Positions 1-4,850 of a stretch of 5,126 nucleotides of DNA are shown here, piece after piece (the first letter of the stretch is position 1; every line of letters begins with the position of its first letter). The stretch comes from Gallionella sp. UBA4737 (GTDB lineage Bacteria > Pseudomonadota > Gammaproteobacteria > Burkholderiales > Gallionellaceae): assembly GCA_002403995.1 (NCBI GenBank), contig DHIV01000060.1, forward strand, positions 1,372 to 6,497. The letters are read 5' to 3'. Below the pieces are notes generated by a model. The model saw only the letters and a list, made by a program, of their open reading frames with translations. It was not told where the DNA came from and did not search any database. A program made the position numbers and the translations under genes.

Positions 1-1
1 C

Positions 2-1720
2 ATCGAACTCAACTCTTACGCGGCAGAACTGGCGCGCGTCACCGTATGGATCGGCGAGTTGCAATGGATGCTGCGCCACGGCATGAGCCCATCGAAAAAT
101 CCGATTCTCAAACCGTTGAATCACATCGCTTGTCGCGATGCGGTATTGAACGAAAACGGCAGCGAAACACAATGGCCTAGAGTGGATGCCATCATCGGCA
201 ACCCGCCATTCCTCGGCGACAAAAAGATGCGCGCCGAACTGGGCGACGACTACACCGAAGCCTTGCGCGCCTGCTATGCAGATCGGGTACCGGGCGGCGC
301 GGATTTGGTCACCTACTGGTTTGAGAAAGCGCGTGCTCAGATCGAAGCGGGCAAGTGCCAGCGTGCCGGATTGGTTGCGACCAATTCTATTCGGCAGAAG
401 CGTAATCGTCCGGTGCTGGAACGCATACTGGAGAGCGGACAAATCTTCAATGCGTGGAGTGATGAGGAATGGATCAACGAAGGCGCGGCGGTGCGCGTCT
501 CGCTGGTGTGCTTCGGCGTTCACCCCCACCCTAACCCTCCCCCTTCAAGGGGAGGGAATCTAGCTCCTTCCCCCTCGCAGGGGGAAGGTTGGGATGGGGG
601 TATCATGCTCAATGGCAAGCCCGTAGCCACCATTCATGCCGACCTCACCGCAGGCGGTAATGGCGGCAGCGACATGACCGGCGCGATGCCGCTCAAGGAA
701 AACGCCGGATGGTCGTACTTTGGCTTGTGCTTGGCAGGCGCATTCAAAGTGCCGAGCGAAACTGCACAGGCCTGGCTCAAACTGCCGAACCCGCATGGCA
801 AGCCGAACTCGGATGTGCTGAAACCCATCTACAACGGCTCCGATATTACTAGCCGCTGGGCGGGCGATTGGGTGATTGATTTTGCGTTGATGGATGAGCA
901 GCAAGCCGCGCTATATGAAGCGCCGTTCGCCTATGTGGTGGAGCACGTCAAGCCAGTGCGTGCAAACAATCGAGAGGCAATACGTGCCAAAAAATGGTGG
1001 CGGCATGGTAGGCCTCGTCCCGAACTGCGACGAGCGATTGTTGGGCTGCCGCGCTATCTTGTGACGGTAGAAACGGCGAAACACAGGATATTTACTTGGT
1101 TGCCAATCACGGTTGCACCAGAGCATAGGCTGATTGTCTTTCCTCGCCAAGATGATGTGACACTCGGTATTTTGTCTTCTCGTTTTCATATCACTTGGAC
1201 ACTTGCGCAAGGTGGGACGCTGGAAGACAGGCCAGTCTATAACTCGACTCGCTGCTTTGAGACCTTTCCTTTCCCTGAAGGGCTGCACCCCGCCGATACC
1301 GCTCCATCCGTTCGTCCTGAGCTTGTCGAAGGGCGTGCGGACGCGCAACCCGTTCATGCTTCGACAGGCTCAGCACGAACGGGGGAAAGTGATGCGATTG
1401 CCACAGCCGCGCATAAGTTGAACGAGCTCCGCGACAACTGGCTCAACCCGCCTGAGTGGACGGATTGGGTGCGCATACCGGAAGAAGAAAAAGCAGGCTA
1501 TCCCGCGCGTTCCGTTGCCAAGCCCGGACACGAATCTGACCTGAAAAAGCGCACCCTGACCAATCTCTACAATGCCCGCCCCGCGTGGCTGGACAACGCC
1601 CACAAGACGCTGGATGCCGCTGTCGCCAAGGCTTACGGCTGGAACGACTACACGTCGGAGATGCCAGACGAGGAAATCTTGCGGCGGTTGCTGGCGTTGA
1701 ATTTGGAGCGATCGCTATGA
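2..1720 (+). CDS. Class I SAM-dependent DNA methyltransferase, MmeI/type IIG-like (5' end outside the window)
   Basis: The frame is open from the window edge, so the true start lies upstream and 572 residues are visible. It probably methylates adenine N6 in DNA as part of a type IIG-like restriction-modification or related defence system. Visible in order: a motif I/II-proximal segment (IELNSYAAELARVTVWIGEL, visible residues 1-20), the catalytic NPPF motif (bases 200-211) followed by FLGDKKMRAELGDDY, a core ending near base 520, a presumed target-recognition region to about base 1280 (ending TRCFETFPFPEG), and a helical C-terminal domain (NELRDNWLNPPEW and LTNLYNARPAWLDNAH). Any nuclease domain and SAM motif I would be upstream and cannot be seen. 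Two palindromic repeats interrupt the gene in frame at visible residues about 174-200 and 435-461; no frameshift or stop results. Family assignment is by motif recognition and is good; the restriction activity and target are unknown. Confidence 0.9.
   Translation: MELNSYAAELARVTVWIGELQWMLRHGMSPSKNPILKPLNHIACRDAVLNENGSETQWPRVDAIIGNPPFLGDKKMRAELGDDYTEALRACYADRVPGGADLVTYWFEKARAQIEAGKCQRAGLVATNSIRQKRNRPVLERILESGQIFNAWSDEEWINEGAAVRVSLVCFGVHPHPNPPPSRGGNLAPSPSQGEGWDGGIMLNGKPVATIHADLTAGGNGGSDMTGAMPLKENAGWSYFGLCLAGAFKVPSETAQAWLKLPNPHGKPNSDVLKPIYNGSDITSRWAGDWVIDFALMDEQQAALYEAPFAYVVEHVKPVRANNREAIRAKKWWRHGRPRPELRRAIVGLPRYLVTVETAKHRIFTWLPITVAPEHRLIVFPRQDDVTLGILSSRFHITWTLAQGGTLEDRPVYNSTRCFETFPFPEGLHPADTAPSVRPELVEGRADAQPVHASTGSARTGESDAIATAAHKLNELRDNWLNPPEWTDWVRIPEEEKAGYPARSVAKPGHESDLKKRTLTNLYNARPAWLDNAHKTLDAAVAKAYGWNDYTSEMPDEEILRRLLALNLERSL
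521..602. repeat. Composite palindromic repeat, family A, inserted in frame in the methyltransferase gene
   Basis: Two perfect hairpins lie side by side. Hairpin 1 is CCCTCCCC/GGGGAGGG (535-542 with 549-556). Hairpin 2 is CCTTCCCCCT/AGGGGGAAGG (566-575 with 579-588). They are enclosed by an outer imperfect stem, 523-536 with 587-600, 12 of 14 complementary. The whole could fold as a cloverleaf-like cruciform. It resembles REPIN-type elements (paired inverted REP units), but the family is not named here. It begins on a codon boundary and is read as about 27 residues rich in Pro and Gly (PHPNPPPSRGG, then SPSQGEGWDGG), unlike the surrounding protein. A related copy is at 4713-4816. Exact borders are uncertain by a few bases. 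Confidence 0.88.
1308..1383. repeat. Inverted repeat, family B (TTCGTCCTGAGC / GCTCAGCACGAA type), inserted in frame
   Basis: Two 24-base arms, 1308-1331 and 1359-1382, are complementary at 22 of 24 positions and are separated by 27 bases. The arms contain CCTGAGCTTGTCGAAG and CTTCGACAGGCTCAGC, an interspersed repeat I recognise as very common in proteobacterial genomes, usually between genes. Here it lies in the methyltransferase gene, between the end of the presumed target-recognition region (FETFPFPEG) and the C-terminal helical domain (IATAAHKLNELRDNW). It is read in frame as roughly 26 residues including VRPELVEGRADAQPV and STGSARTG. It is unrelated in sequence to the repeat at 521-602. 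Confidence 0.88.
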
Positions 1721-2178
1721 GCAACGAACGGAAAATTGTAACTCTTGATGACATCGAGAGCCGACATCTCGTTGACCATCGCAAACCTTACTATGATTGG
1801 CTTCGCCATCTTGTAACGCTATGTATCGGCACACTGACTGTGCTTGTTGCTCTTCAAGGGCATTACGTGCCGCTTCATCCAAAACTACTATGGGCACTTG
1901 CCTTGTGTTGGGCAGCATTAACGGCCACTATATTTCTCGGCATACTGGTTCTTCGGGCAGAATACCTGTTGCCTCTGGATGCGGTTCGTAAAATTCAAGT
2001 AAGCCGTGCATCCATTGGGGATAGAGCAACCGAAAATCTTATTTCTCGCGGCGGTTTGCAGGTATCTCCGCCTTGGCATCATCGGTGGGCTGTTCGACTA
2101 ATGCTTGCATTGTTTTTTCTTGCGCTTTTATCTCTTTGTGTATTCGCTATCAGCAATATAGGTGAGTTGCATGGCTAA
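1717..2178 (+). CDS. Small protein with three predicted membrane segments, coupled to the methyltransferase gene
   Basis: I do not recognise a family. The protein is 153 residues: a polar N-terminus (1-29, with a basic/aromatic stretch HRKPYYDWLRH), hydrophobic segments at about 30-47, 57-79 and 125-147, and a more polar loop at about 80-120. It is probably an inner-membrane protein. The ATG at 1717 is preferred because it overlaps the methyltransferase stop as ATGA and has a GGAG at 1705-1708, 8 bases upstream. An open extension back to 1585 runs inside the methyltransferase gene and has no separate support. The overlap implies translational coupling and one operon, so a role alongside the modification enzyme is possible, but that is inference from position only. 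The coding sequence looks less GC-rich than the methyltransferase, which would fit an accessory gene. Confidence 0.8.
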   Translation: MSNERKIVTLDDIESRHLVDHRKPYYDWLRHLVTLCIGTLTVLVALQGHYVPLHPKLLWALALCWAALTATIFLGILVLRAEYLLPLDAVRKIQVSRASIGDRATENLISRGGLQVSPPWHHRWAVRLMLALFFLALLSLCVFAISNIGELHG

Positions 2179-2203
2179 TCCATTGAGGACTTAGCCCGCG
2201 TAG

Positions 2204-2232
2204 GGCGTATTAGCCGCAAGGCGTAATGCGCC
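2204..2232. repeat. Palindromic repeat, family C (GGCGTATTAGCC-GCAA-GGCGTAATGCGCC)
   Basis: The arm 2204-2215 pairs with 2220-2232 around a GCAA loop, with one G-T-type mismatch and a one-base bulge. The surrounding words (GTAGGGCG before, CGCCGAATG after) look like another dispersed GC-rich repeat of proteobacterial intergenic DNA. It lies 25 bases after the stop of the membrane-protein gene. It could slow or end transcription of the upstream operon, but no T-run follows, so it is not called a terminator. Confidence 0.6.
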
Positions 2233-2313
2233 GAATGTTTGAAACTATCCGGCGGAAGAGTGGCGTAAAATGCGCAGAAAGTTAACGAACAACTTTAAAT
2301 TCCATCTGCGAAT

Positions 2314-2329
2314 TTTAGGTTGACCTAAA
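2314..2329. repeat. Short perfect inverted repeat (TTTAGGT TG ACCTAAA)
   Basis: Seven-base arms lie around a two-base centre in the stretch without a gene, about 118 bases before the first cassette gene. As a 16-base near-perfect dyad it could be a protein-binding site. Its right arm is also the ACCTAAA that could be a degenerate attC R'' box. No further support for either role is visible. Confidence 0.4.
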
Positions 2330-2394
2330 GCAAGCGGCGTTCCGTAACCAGATGTGCGAGAAAGAAAAATGATCGAGAAGATTTGTTTTAGGCC

Positions 2395-2437
2395 GCATAA
2401 CTTGGCGAACCCCCATGTCGCCTAAATTACGTTAGGG
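2395..2437 (+). other. attC-like recombination site 1 (left border of cassette 1), tentative
   Basis: The right core box GTTAGGG (2431-2437) is close to GTTRRRY, and its last seven bases complement the R'' box of the following cassette (TCCTAAC, 3014-3020) at 6 of 7 positions, as expected for the two ends of one cassette. Inside it, GGCGA (2404-2408) pairs with TCGCC (2418-2422) and TT pairs with AA (2424-2425), leaving T2423 as a single unpaired base, a feature typical of attC stems. The left box (CATAAC, ending 2401) is poor and the 43-bp length is short for attC. The real left end may instead be near 2323 (ACCTAAA), giving about 115 bp. An attI remnant is a further alternative. Confidence 0.4.
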
Positions 2438-3071
2438 TGCTCGCGGATGGATGACTGGCTCATCAAACTTATTGCTCCTGTACTTGCGGCGGTGGCAGGT
2501 GTCTACCTTGGTTATCTTCAAGGTCGTTGGAGTAAATACAAGGAGATTGTCTATGCCAAGAAAATCGAAATATACTGCAATCTCGTTACGCAACTTTTGG
2601 AATTCGCATCACTTTGTGCGCCGACCCAGAATGTGACCATGGAGCAATATGGCAAAGTAGTTTCCAGTTTTATTGAAACGCAAAATGCATTTTTCAGAGC
2701 TAGTCTTTTTATGACAGATGCCCTGCACAAAGATATTCAGGAAGTTTTTACACCTGCCAATGATCGCTTGGCGAGAATTCATTCAACCCTCGGCAATCTC
2801 AATAAGATGAACAAAGGTGAGGTGCAGTCGGAGCAGGAGCTAGGCGCGCAGAATTTTGCAGAATTCAAAACCACTACCCTTGGCGCGCTACAAGACTTGC
2901 AAAACTTACCTGGTCCTTTTTTGCCGTTAATTCAGGCAGCGCCTCGCATAGTGAAGATGCTGAAAAAAGACTTGGGCATTTTCGCTTTGGATAGCAGGTT
3001 TTATGAAAAAGCATCCTAACCCTACTCAAGCGGGACTGCGCGAATAAAGCCTCGCGCAGACCCTTAGCTCG
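2432..3071 (+). mobile_element. Integron-type gene cassette 1 (CALIN-like, no integrase in window)
   Basis: The cassette would run from the base after the crossover G at 2431 to the crossover G at 3071, 640 bp with one gene filling nearly all of it. Supporting features are a start codon 15 bases from the left crossover, a stop codon inside the R'' box (TAA in TCCTAAC), an attC-like fold at the right end, and 6 of 7 complementarity between its left core and its R'' box. No integrase gene is visible in the window, so mobilisation would need one supplied elsewhere. Confidence 0.6.
2447..3019 (+). CDS. Cassette-borne hypothetical protein with one N-terminal membrane anchor
   Basis: No family is recognised. 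The 190-residue protein starts with a hydrophobic segment at about residues 5-24 (LIKLIAPVLAAVAGVYLGYL), followed by a basic stretch (GRWSKYKE) that should stay in the cytoplasm, so the remaining 160 residues are probably a mostly helical cytoplasmic domain anchored to the membrane. A patch near 107-135 (RIHSTLGNLNKMNKGEVQSEQ) could be coiled coil. The ATG at 2447 has AGGG at 2434-2437, 9 bases upstream; these bases belong to the presumed attC core box, so the crossover site would also supply the ribosome binding site. The stop TAA lies in the R'' box of the next site. Base composition is more AT-rich than the flanking - strand genes, in keeping with horizontal origin. The overall build resembles small membrane-anchored cargo proteins, but no function can be assigned. 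Confidence 0.8.
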   Translation: MDDWLIKLIAPVLAAVAGVYLGYLQGRWSKYKEIVYAKKIEIYCNLVTQLLEFASLCAPTQNVTMEQYGKVVSSFIETQNAFFRASLFMTDALHKDIQEVFTPANDRLARIHSTLGNLNKMNKGEVQSEQELGAQNFAEFKTTTLGALQDLQNLPGPFLPLIQAAPRIVKMLKKDLGIFALDSRFYEKAS

Positions 3072-3077
3072 TTAACC
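3014..3077 (+). other. attC-like recombination site 2, between the two cassette genes
   Basis: This is the best attC candidate, 64 bp. R'' is TCCTAAC (3014-3020) and R' is GTTAACC (3071-3077; third R replaced by C, so not a perfect GTTRRRY). The L arms pair well: CTGCGCGA (3036-3043) with TCGCGCAG (3052-3059), then an A-A mismatch, then GGG (3032-3034) with CCC (3061-3063). AA (3028-3029) can pair with TT (3064-3065), leaving two extrahelical bases, and an 8-base loop AATAAAGC closes the stem. The words CAAGCGGGAC and CTTAGCTC match the general look of attC L'' and L' regions. Crossover would be between G3071 and T3072. The core boxes pair only over TAAC/GTTA because each box comes from a different cassette. 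Confidence 0.65.
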
Positions 3078-3085
3078 GACCAACC

Positions 3086-3592
3086 GTGCGCGACATATCG
3101 GATCAGATCCATTCCTTTCTTGCGGCAACTACCGAGGCCGCGACTATCCTTTCCCGCATACCCGAAGAGGTGCGTGAAGCCTTAGTCATCGTTCTCGACG
3201 TCGATGAGCAATTCGATTTACTTGATCGTGACCTGAAAACCGACGAGATCGTGTCTCTCCTCGCCCACTTCTCTTTTGCCAAGCCAACTCTCCTTGCTCA
3301 AGTGGAGTTCTCTGAATCAATCATCCCGGACGGAGTGCCCATCCGCCTTGTCGAAGCCCTAGCAAAGCATCGAAACGAGATTTGGCTTGTGCATCTCAAT
3401 GACGCTGACCCGTTCCCTTCTAATCCTCATGCGCACAACAAGGAAAACGGCTTGAAACTCCATCTCGGAACCGGTGATCTGTACCGAAAACGAGATTTCG
3501 TTGGAAAGGTTCGCTGGAAAGACCTATTGGCTATTCGAGAAAAACTTCCCAGCGTTAGTCTGCCGTCGCTTGGCGAGCAAAATGTAGGCTAA
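3086..3592 (+). CDS. Cassette-borne hypothetical protein with a DPFPSNPHAH motif
   Basis: No characterised family is recognised. The 168-residue protein has no signal peptide or membrane segment and should be cytoplasmic. Residues 1-100 are acidic and largely helical in look (VLDVDEQFDLLDRDLKTDEI). The C-terminal part carries the striking motif DADPFPSNPHAH (106-117), then GLKLHLGTGDLYRKRDFVGK (122-141) and a basic end of helix WKDLLAIREKL. I have the impression that the DPFPSNPHAH block recurs in uncharacterised mobile-DNA proteins, but this is memory and not a search. The GTG at 3086 is the only plausible start: the frame is closed by TAG at 3065, and no methionine codon occurs inside the protein. 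No clear Shine-Dalgarno sequence precedes it. It begins 14 bases after the presumed crossover, and its stop lies in the R'' box. A toxin, antitoxin or defence role is conceivable for a cassette gene but is not shown. Confidence 0.75.
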   Translation: MRDISDQIHSFLAATTEAATILSRIPEEVREALVIVLDVDEQFDLLDRDLKTDEIVSLLAHFSFAKPTLLAQVEFSESIIPDGVPIRLVEALAKHRNEIWLVHLNDADPFPSNPHAHNKENGLKLHLGTGDLYRKRDFVGKVRWKDLLAIREKLPSVSLPSLGEQNVG

Positions 3593-3613
3593 CCCGGCAG
3601 ACAAGCGGGACTG
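3587..3613 (+). other. Half attC-like site 3 (R'' and L'' only), truncated
   Basis: R'' is GGCTAAC (3587-3593), an 8-base spacer follows, then CAAGCGGGACTG (3602-3613), the same 12 bases as in site 2. A complete site would continue with a complementary arm containing CAGTCCC or similar and a GTTRRRY box. Neither is found in the 60 bases up to the end of the - strand CapA-family gene. The remaining bases to 3673 hold no gene, no strong terminator hairpin and nothing else I can name. Confidence 0.55.
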
Positions 3614-3673
3614 TAACCTTCCCTCAGGAATCATCGGCAGCATCAATATTTTTTCATCCCCTCATTACTCCGG

Positions 3674-4678
3674 TCAGTCTGCCTGCCAGACCAGCCGGTC
3701 ATCACTGCGCATCAGCCTGGTGCCGAATTCGGCGCACAGCATCTCCATACGCGTGCTGATCGCCTTGAATTCCTCGTCGCGCGCCAATGCGACATGCGCC
3801 ACGCTCAATGAGACCGGCAGCAGTTCGATGCGGCACAACTTGCCGTTCTCGAACATCAGTTTGAACAAGCAGGAACGGTCGTTGCGAAGCTGCGGATGTA
3901 CGGCATAGTCGTCGATTAAATTGCCGGTGTCGTAGAGGATGGGTTTGCCCTGATAAATCTCGATGCCCTGGCAGATATGCGCGCTGTGGCCGTGGTAGAT
4001 GTCGGCACCGAGTTCGATCACCCGTCTGGCGAAGCTGCGGAATTCGTGTGATGGACGCTCGACGAAATTGGCGCCCCAGTGGTTGGAGAACATCACCAGG
4101 TCGGCGCCTTGCGCACGCGCCTGCGCAATGCTGTTTGCGATGCGCGCCAGCGTTTCTTGTTGTAGCGAGATTTCCAGATAGTTGGTGCCGGGGTGCTCTG
4201 CACTGGCGGAGAAATCCGGTTCGTTGTCGGTGAACGAGAGCAATGCCACGCGGCAGGGCGCTGCGCCGGCCTCTTCTATTAACACGGCATCGAGCATCGC
4301 CGGGGCGGCGGCTTCCGTTGCATTGACGCCGGCACCGGCATGGCGGATGCCGGTCACCCTGAGCATGCGCAACGTGTCGTGCAGGCCGCGTTCTTCGTAG
4401 TCGAGGATATGATTGTTGGCGAGCGCGCAGGCATCGATGCGCGCCGCCTGCAACACGCGCACGGCCTTGGGGTCGGCGCGGAAGTGGAACATTTTTCGGG
4501 TGTGTGACCATTGGCGGAGATGGTTGGTCAAGGCGCATTCCAGATTGACGATGCGCAGGTCGGCCTGCGCCAGATGTGGCAGCACGTCGCCCCACACTTC
4601 TTCCGGCTGCATGTCCTTGAGGCGCTCGTTGACGAGGCGGCCGAGCATTACATCTCCGGTTAAGGCCAGCGTAAGCAT
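3674..4678 (-). CDS. CapA-family (PGA_cap) metallophosphoesterase-like protein
   Basis: This 334-residue protein matches the CapA/PgsA-like family within the calcineurin-type phosphoesterase fold. Motifs in order: GDVMLGR (8-14, first metal ligand Asp), NLECALT (45-51), ANNHILDYEERG (87-98, the family Asn-His pair), SNHWGANF (198-205), GHSAHICQG (230-238) and DTGNLIDDY (250-258). These cover the metal-site positions expected of the fold, so it appears intact. CapA proteins were named for poly-gamma-glutamate capsule synthesis, but most bacterial members have no proven substrate and a capsule role should not be assumed. There is no signal peptide: the N-terminus begins at once with the first beta strand. 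The ATG at 4678 places GDVMLGR at the usual distance from the start, though no clear ribosome binding site precedes it. It follows a PolX-type gene in the same direction after 172 bp and converges on the cassette region. Confidence 0.9.
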   Translation of the reverse strand: MLTLALTGDVMLGRLVNERLKDMQPEEVWGDVLPHLAQADLRIVNLECALTNHLRQWSHTRKMFHFRADPKAVRVLQAARIDACALANNHILDYEERGLHDTLRMLRVTGIRHAGAGVNATEAAAPAMLDAVLIEEAGAAPCRVALLSFTDNEPDFSASAEHPGTNYLEISLQQETLARIANSIAQARAQGADLVMFSNHWGANFVERPSHEFRSFARRVIELGADIYHGHSAHICQGIEIYQGKPILYDTGNLIDDYAVHPQLRNDRSCLFKLMFENGKLCRIELLPVSLSVAHVALARDEEFKAISTRMEMLCAEFGTRLMRSDDRLVWQAD

Positions 4679-4712
4679 GGTTGTTTCATTCGCATTAAAA
4701 ACACCAACAATT

Positions 4713-4816
4713 CCCTCCCCTTCAAGGGGAGGGTTAGGGTAGGGATGGGGTTAAAAGCGCATGTCAGCATATCACTCACTCCATCCCCATCCCACCCTTC
4801 CCCTTGAAGGGGAAGG
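4713..4816. repeat. Composite palindromic repeat, family A, second copy (tail-to-tail arrangement)
   Basis: Two perfect hairpins, CCCTCCCC/GGGGAGGG (4713-4720 with 4726-4733, loop TTCAA) and CCTTCCCC/GGGGAAGG (4796-4803 with 4809-4816, loop TTGAA), are joined by inverted tails: GGGATGGGG (4742-4750) pairs with CCCCATCCC (4785-4793) across a 34-base loop. The hairpin and tail words are those of the repeat at 521-602, but there the hairpins are inside and the tails outside, whereas here the order is reversed. It fills most of the space between the PolX-type gene and the CapA-family gene. A GC hairpin just after a stop could stop or stabilise the upstream transcript, though no T-run follows. Confidence 0.85.
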
Positions 4817-4850
4817 TGCTAACACGTGGTGTTTCTATTCGCAATTGAAA

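Larger units (their letters stand above)
2179..2430. other. Stretch without a gene between the methyltransferase operon and the cassette-like genes
   Basis: No supportable reading frame is present; the only ATG with any run (2270-2320) gives 17 codons. The stretch holds a palindromic repeat at 2204-2232, a short perfect inverted repeat at 2314-2329 (TTTAGGT TG ACCTAAA), and an attC-like hairpin at its right end. A segment at 2324-2343 (CCTAAAGCAAGCGGCGTTCC) loosely resembles the 5' halves of the two attC-like sites further right, so part of the stretch may be an eroded cassette or a longer attC. No convincing promoter is seen. Confidence 0.55.
3072..3613 (+). mobile_element. Integron-type gene cassette 2, 3' end truncated
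   Basis: It starts after the crossover G at 3071 and contains one gene. Its R'' box GGCTAAC (3587-3593) complements its own left core GTTAACC (3071-3077) at 6 of 7 positions and includes the stop TAA. The attC arm after it, CAAGCGGGACTG (3602-3613), is identical to bases 3027-3038 of site 2. No matching L' arm or GTT core box follows before the convergent CapA-family gene, so the cassette has lost its right end and should no longer be excisable at that side. Confidence 0.58.

Noticed and set aside
560..904. Open frame on the - strand opposite the methyltransferase gene
   Set aside because: It is antisense to well-conserved methyltransferase sequence, begins in the repeat and encodes no recognisable protein.
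911..1357. 148-codon open frame on the - strand inside the methyltransferase gene
   Set aside because: It is a shadow of the coding strand with a start inside repeat B; its residues look like repeat translation and antisense noise.
1585..1716. Upstream extension of the small membrane-protein gene
   Set aside because: It lies wholly inside the conserved methyltransferase C-terminus; the ATG at 1717 has a good ribosome binding site and the usual ATGA overlap.
2281..2287. GTTAACG as an earlier cassette crossover site
   Set aside because: It does not fit GTTRRRY, and no R''-like box or foldable arms lie at the right distance upstream.
2320..2348. Possible promoter TTGACC, 17 bases, CGTAAC
   Set aside because: The -35 is fair but the -10 matches TATAAT poorly and part of it overlaps a palindrome; not enough to call.
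2179..2446. tRNA or other structured RNA gene in the non-coding stretch
   Set aside because: No cloverleaf with T-loop consensus or other known RNA signature could be found; the hairpins are explained by repeats and attC-like folds.
3554..3560. GTTAGTC as another attC core box
   Set aside because: It does not fit GTTRRRY, has no paired arm and lies inside the reading frame of the second cassette gene.
3702..4595. 297-codon open frame on the - strand in another frame of the CapA-family gene
   Set aside because: Arg/His/Pro-rich composition typical of an out-of-frame reading of GC-rich DNA; the overlapping CapA frame carries all family motifs.
4713..4816. CRISPR or rho-independent terminator reading of the paired hairpins
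   Set aside because: There are only two inverted units and no repeat-spacer pattern, and neither hairpin is followed by a T-run on either strand.
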